A stretch of DNA of 7,311 nt. Source: Polynucleobacter meluiroseus. Its GTDB lineage: Bacteria; Verrucomicrobiota; Verrucomicrobiia; Opitutales; UBA953. The stretch is from NCBI GenBank assembly GCA_943323725.2, contig CALPIW020000069.1, forward strand, positions 1 through 7,311. The letters are read 5' to 3'. Shown here piece after piece: positions 5,319 through 7,311 of the stretch (positions within the stretch are counted from its first letter, which is position 1; every line of letters starts with the position of its first letter). The position numbers and the translations under genes are program-made. The notes under the pieces were generated by a model, which saw only the letters and a list, made by a program, of their open reading frames with translations, was not told the origin of the DNA and searched no databases.

Positions 5319-6263
5319 ATGACCGCTACGCGCATCCGCTGCGGGGTGGCCGGCACGGGTTCGCTCGGCCAGCACCACGCCCGCATCTATTCGACCCTGC
5401 CCGGCGCCGAGCTCGCCGGCATCTTCGAGCCGAACGACGCCCGGGCGGCCGAGATCTGCGCCAAGCATAACTGCCGCCGCTTCCTCACCCTCGACGAGAT
5501 GGCGGCTAACTGCGACGCCGTCAGCGTCGTCGTCCCCACCAACCATCATGCCTCGGTGGCGCTCCCGCTCCTCGCCAAGGGCGTACACCTACTCATCGAG
5601 AAGCCCATCTGCGTCACCCTCGAGGAGGCCGCCCAGATCCTCGATGCCGCCGCCAAGGCCGACCGCATCGTCCAGGTCGGTCACATCGAGCATTACAACC
5701 CCGTGATGTCCTACCTCGAGCAGGCCGTCACCGACGCCCGTTACATCACCGCCGAGCGCCTGGCGCCCTTCACCCCGCGAGGCACCGAGGTCGGCGTCGT
5801 GCTGGACCTGATGATCCATGACATCGGCATCGTCCTGCAGCTGGCCAACTCCCCCGTCGAGCGCATCGACGCCGTGGGCGTCTCGGTCGTGACCAAGACC
5901 GAGGACATCGCCAACGCCCGCATCGCCTTCAAGAACGGCTGCATCGCCAACCTCAGCGCCAGCCGCGTCTCGCTGAAGAAGAACCGCGAGATCCGCGTCT
6001 TCCAGACCGGAGGCTACCTCTCCATCGACTTCATGGGCCAGAAGGGACACACCGTGCGCGTCGACCCGACTGCCGAAGGCGGCTTCGCGAAGGAGGAGAT
6101 TCCGATCGAGAAGGGCGAGCCCCTCGCCATCGAGCTCGCCTCGTTCACCGCGTGTGTCCGCGATCGCAAGAGCCCGAAGGTCAGCGGCGAACTCGGCCGG
6201 ACCGCCCTGGCGGTCGCCATCCAGATCACCGAACAGATCCGCGCCGGCATGGCGCGCAAATGA
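5319..6263 (+). CDS. Gfo/Idh/MocA family oxidoreductase, possibly GnnA-like UDP-GlcNAc 3-dehydrogenase
   Basis: This 314-residue NAD(P)-dependent oxidoreductase has a Rossmann domain with GVAGTGSLGQHH (residues 9-20), an acidic residue at the end of the second strand (E37, in FEP), and the family signature EKP with the probable catalytic lysine K95. The C-terminal domain carries VGHIEHYNP and DLMIHD with H167-D168. Its stop overlaps the lpxB start as ATGA, so translational coupling to lipid A synthesis is likely. In several Gram-negative groups a related gene lies by lpxA or lpxB, and in Acidithiobacillus and Leptospira GnnA oxidises UDP-GlcNAc at C3 before GnnB transaminates it, giving amide-linked acyl chains in lipid A. 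That role is inferred here from position and family, and no GnnB-like gene lies in the window. The ATG at 5319 follows GAGGGAG with 9 nt spacing; upstream in-frame sequence is the end of clpB in another frame. Family confidence is high, substrate confidence low. Confidence 0.9.
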   Translation: MTATRIRCGVAGTGSLGQHHARIYSTLPGAELAGIFEPNDARAAEICAKHNCRRFLTLDEMAANCDAVSVVVPTNHHASVALPLLAKGVHLLIEKPICVTLEEAAQILDAAAKADRIVQVGHIEHYNPVMSYLEQAVTDARYITAERLAPFTPRGTEVGVVLDLMIHDIGIVLQLANSPVERIDAVGVSVVTKTEDIANARIAFKNGCIANLSASRVSLKKNREIRVFQTGGYLSIDFMGQKGHTVRVDPTAEGGFAKEEIPIEKGEPLAIELASFTACVRDRKSPKVSGELGRTALAVAIQITEQIRAGMARK

Positions 6264-7311
6264 GCGCGTTCCCGGCCATCCCGGCGAGCTTCGACCGTCC
6301 CCGCGGGGGCGAGGTCGACGTCCTCGTCGTGGCCGGTGAACATTCCGGCGACCAGCACGCCGCCAAGGTCGTCGCGGACTTGCTCGCAGCCCGTCCCGGG
6401 CTGCGCATCGCCGCTTTCGGCGGACCGCAGCTCCGCGCCGCCGGCGCCCAGCTGCTCTTCGACATGACGACGTTCTCGGCCGTGGGCATCGTCGAGATCC
6501 TCTCGGCTTACCCGTTCTATCGCCGGCTCTTCGGCCGCATGGTCACGTGGACCAAGCAGTGGAAGCCCAAGGTCGTCGTCCTCGTCGACTATCCCGGACT
6601 CAACCTCCGGCTCGCGAACGAACTGCGTAAGGCCGGCCTTTCCCGCGCGGGTTTCGGCGAGACCGCGGTGATCCAATACGTCAGCCCGCAGCTCTGGGCC
6701 TGGAAGCCTAAGCGTCGTTTCACCATGGCCCGCGATCTCGACGGCGTCGGCACCATCTTTCCGTTCGAGCCCGCGTGTTACGCCGACACCAAACTCGACG
6801 CGCGCTTCGTCGGTCATCCCTTCGCGGAGAAGGAGCATGTCCCCGGCCTGCGGCATGACCCGGATGGTCCCGTGCTGCTCCTTCCGGGCAGCCGGCCCAA
6901 GCCCGTCCGGAAGATCTTCCCGGCCTTGGTCGAGGCTTTCGCGCTATTCCGACGTAACCATCCCAAGCGTCGCGCGCTCGTCTTGCACACCGGCGGCGAA
7001 GTGCACGCCGAGCTTTATCGTCTGCTCGCCGAGTACGGCGAGGAAGCCAAGGGTATCGACCTGCGACCCGTCTCCGAAGGTCCTGCGGCCGGTTGCGCCG
7101 CACTGGTCAGCTCGGGCACCATGTCGCTCACCGTGGCGCTGGCCGGCATCCCGGGAGCCGTCGTCTATCGGGCCAATCCGTTGACCTGGGTGATGGGTCG
7201 TTACCTTATCGCGGGACGCGTCGACCATCTCGGTATCGCGAATATCCTTCTTAAACGTCCGGCTTGGCCGGAATACCTGCAAGGCGCCTGCGAGCCCGCC
7301 GCGCTCGCCGC
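6260..7311 (+). CDS. lpxB: Lipid-A-disaccharide synthase, 3' end cut by window edge
   Basis: LpxB is a membrane-associated GT-B glycosyltransferase that joins UDP-2,3-diacylglucosamine to lipid X, forming the beta-1,6 disaccharide of lipid A and releasing UDP. The window holds 350 codons; the family is near 380, so roughly the last 30 or more residues lie outside. Visible signatures are VAGEHSGD (E27), DYPGLN (D110), YVSPQLWAWK (140-149), FPFEP, VGHP (184-187), LPGSR (208-212), the SSGT turn (284-287) and, near the end, GIANIL, the counterpart of the conserved asparagine-leucine segment. The start ATG at 6260 overlaps the oxidoreductase stop as ATGA and has no Shine-Dalgarno, so ribosomes probably re-initiate. 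About ten extra residues precede the part equivalent to the E. coli N-terminus. Threonine T291 stands where the usual motif SGTxxLE has glutamate; this may be normal for the lineage. Confidence 0.95.
   Translation, partial: MSAFPAIPASFDRPRGGEVDVLVVAGEHSGDQHAAKVVADLLAARPGLRIAAFGGPQLRAAGAQLLFDMTTFSAVGIVEILSAYPFYRRLFGRMVTWTKQWKPKVVVLVDYPGLNLRLANELRKAGLSRAGFGETAVIQYVSPQLWAWKPKRRFTMARDLDGVGTIFPFEPACYADTKLDARFVGHPFAEKEHVPGLRHDPDGPVLLLPGSRPKPVRKIFPALVEAFALFRRNHPKRRALVLHTGGEVHAELYRLLAEYGEEAKGIDLRPVSEGPAAGCAALVSSGTMSLTVALAGIPGAVVYRANPLTWVMGRYLIAGRVDHLGIANILLKRPAWPEYLQGACEPAALA

Noticed and set aside
3874..5386. Leftward open frames opposite the second half of clpB (3874-4587 and 4490-5386)
   Set aside because: Composition is that of antisense readings, and the complementary strand encodes an intact, conserved D2 domain.
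6291..6318. Hairpin TCGACC...GGTCGA with an inner CCCC/GGGG stem early in lpxB
   Set aside because: It lies inside codons 11-20 in GC-rich DNA, away from the start and any terminator position; coding constraint and composition explain it adequately.
6014..6856. Leftward open frame of 280 residues opposite the oxidoreductase and lpxB
   Set aside because: It spans the junction of two well-supported rightward genes and has no family features.

Overview
The window is a GC-rich, densely packed chromosomal segment from a Gram-negative bacterium. The outer-membrane lipid A gene lpxB shows the Gram-negative envelope. The style of several proteins (a GEAD-type prepilin peptidase, a LpxB beginning with a short extension and GEHSGD, and a Gfo/Idh oxidoreductase placed before lpxB) recalls Verrucomicrobiota of the Opitutae kind. 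That placement rests on remembered family resemblance and not on a search. All six genes are ordinary in type. No mobile element, CRISPR array, tRNA or rRNA was seen, and I did not find a novel multi-gene system.

Layout. The left third is transcribed leftwards as a tight three-gene unit: a SirB1/transglutaminase-like protein (2518-1673), shikimate dehydrogenase aroE (1686-799, overlapping the previous gene by 14 nt), and a type IV prepilin peptidase (796 to the left edge, 2 nt after aroE, a few residues short of its C-terminus). A 216-nt divergent intergenic region (2519-2734) separates this from a rightward unit: the disaggregase clpB (2735-5287), a Gfo/Idh/MocA oxidoreductase (5319-6263), and lipid A disaccharide synthase lpxB (6260 to the right edge, 3' end missing, start overlapping the previous stop as ATGA).

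How the genes work together. The oxidoreductase and lpxB are translationally coupled and probably serve lipid A synthesis; the oxidoreductase may be a GnnA-like UDP-GlcNAc 3-dehydrogenase. They lie 31 nt after the protein-disaggregating chaperone, with no obvious terminator, so envelope synthesis may share transcription with a stress gene. The leftward unit combines aromatic amino acid synthesis, pseudopilin/pilin processing and a protein of unclear role; packing is the only visible link.

The most interesting points are a ClpB middle domain that appears to lack the second coiled-coil motif (the region around E. coli Tyr503) by an in-frame shortening of about 15 residues; a possible hairpin enclosing the clpB start codon; a set of short inverted repeats in the divergent region, one filling the spacer of a candidate promoter; and a perfect 7-bp hairpin whose loop carries the Shine-Dalgarno core of the oxidoreductase gene.
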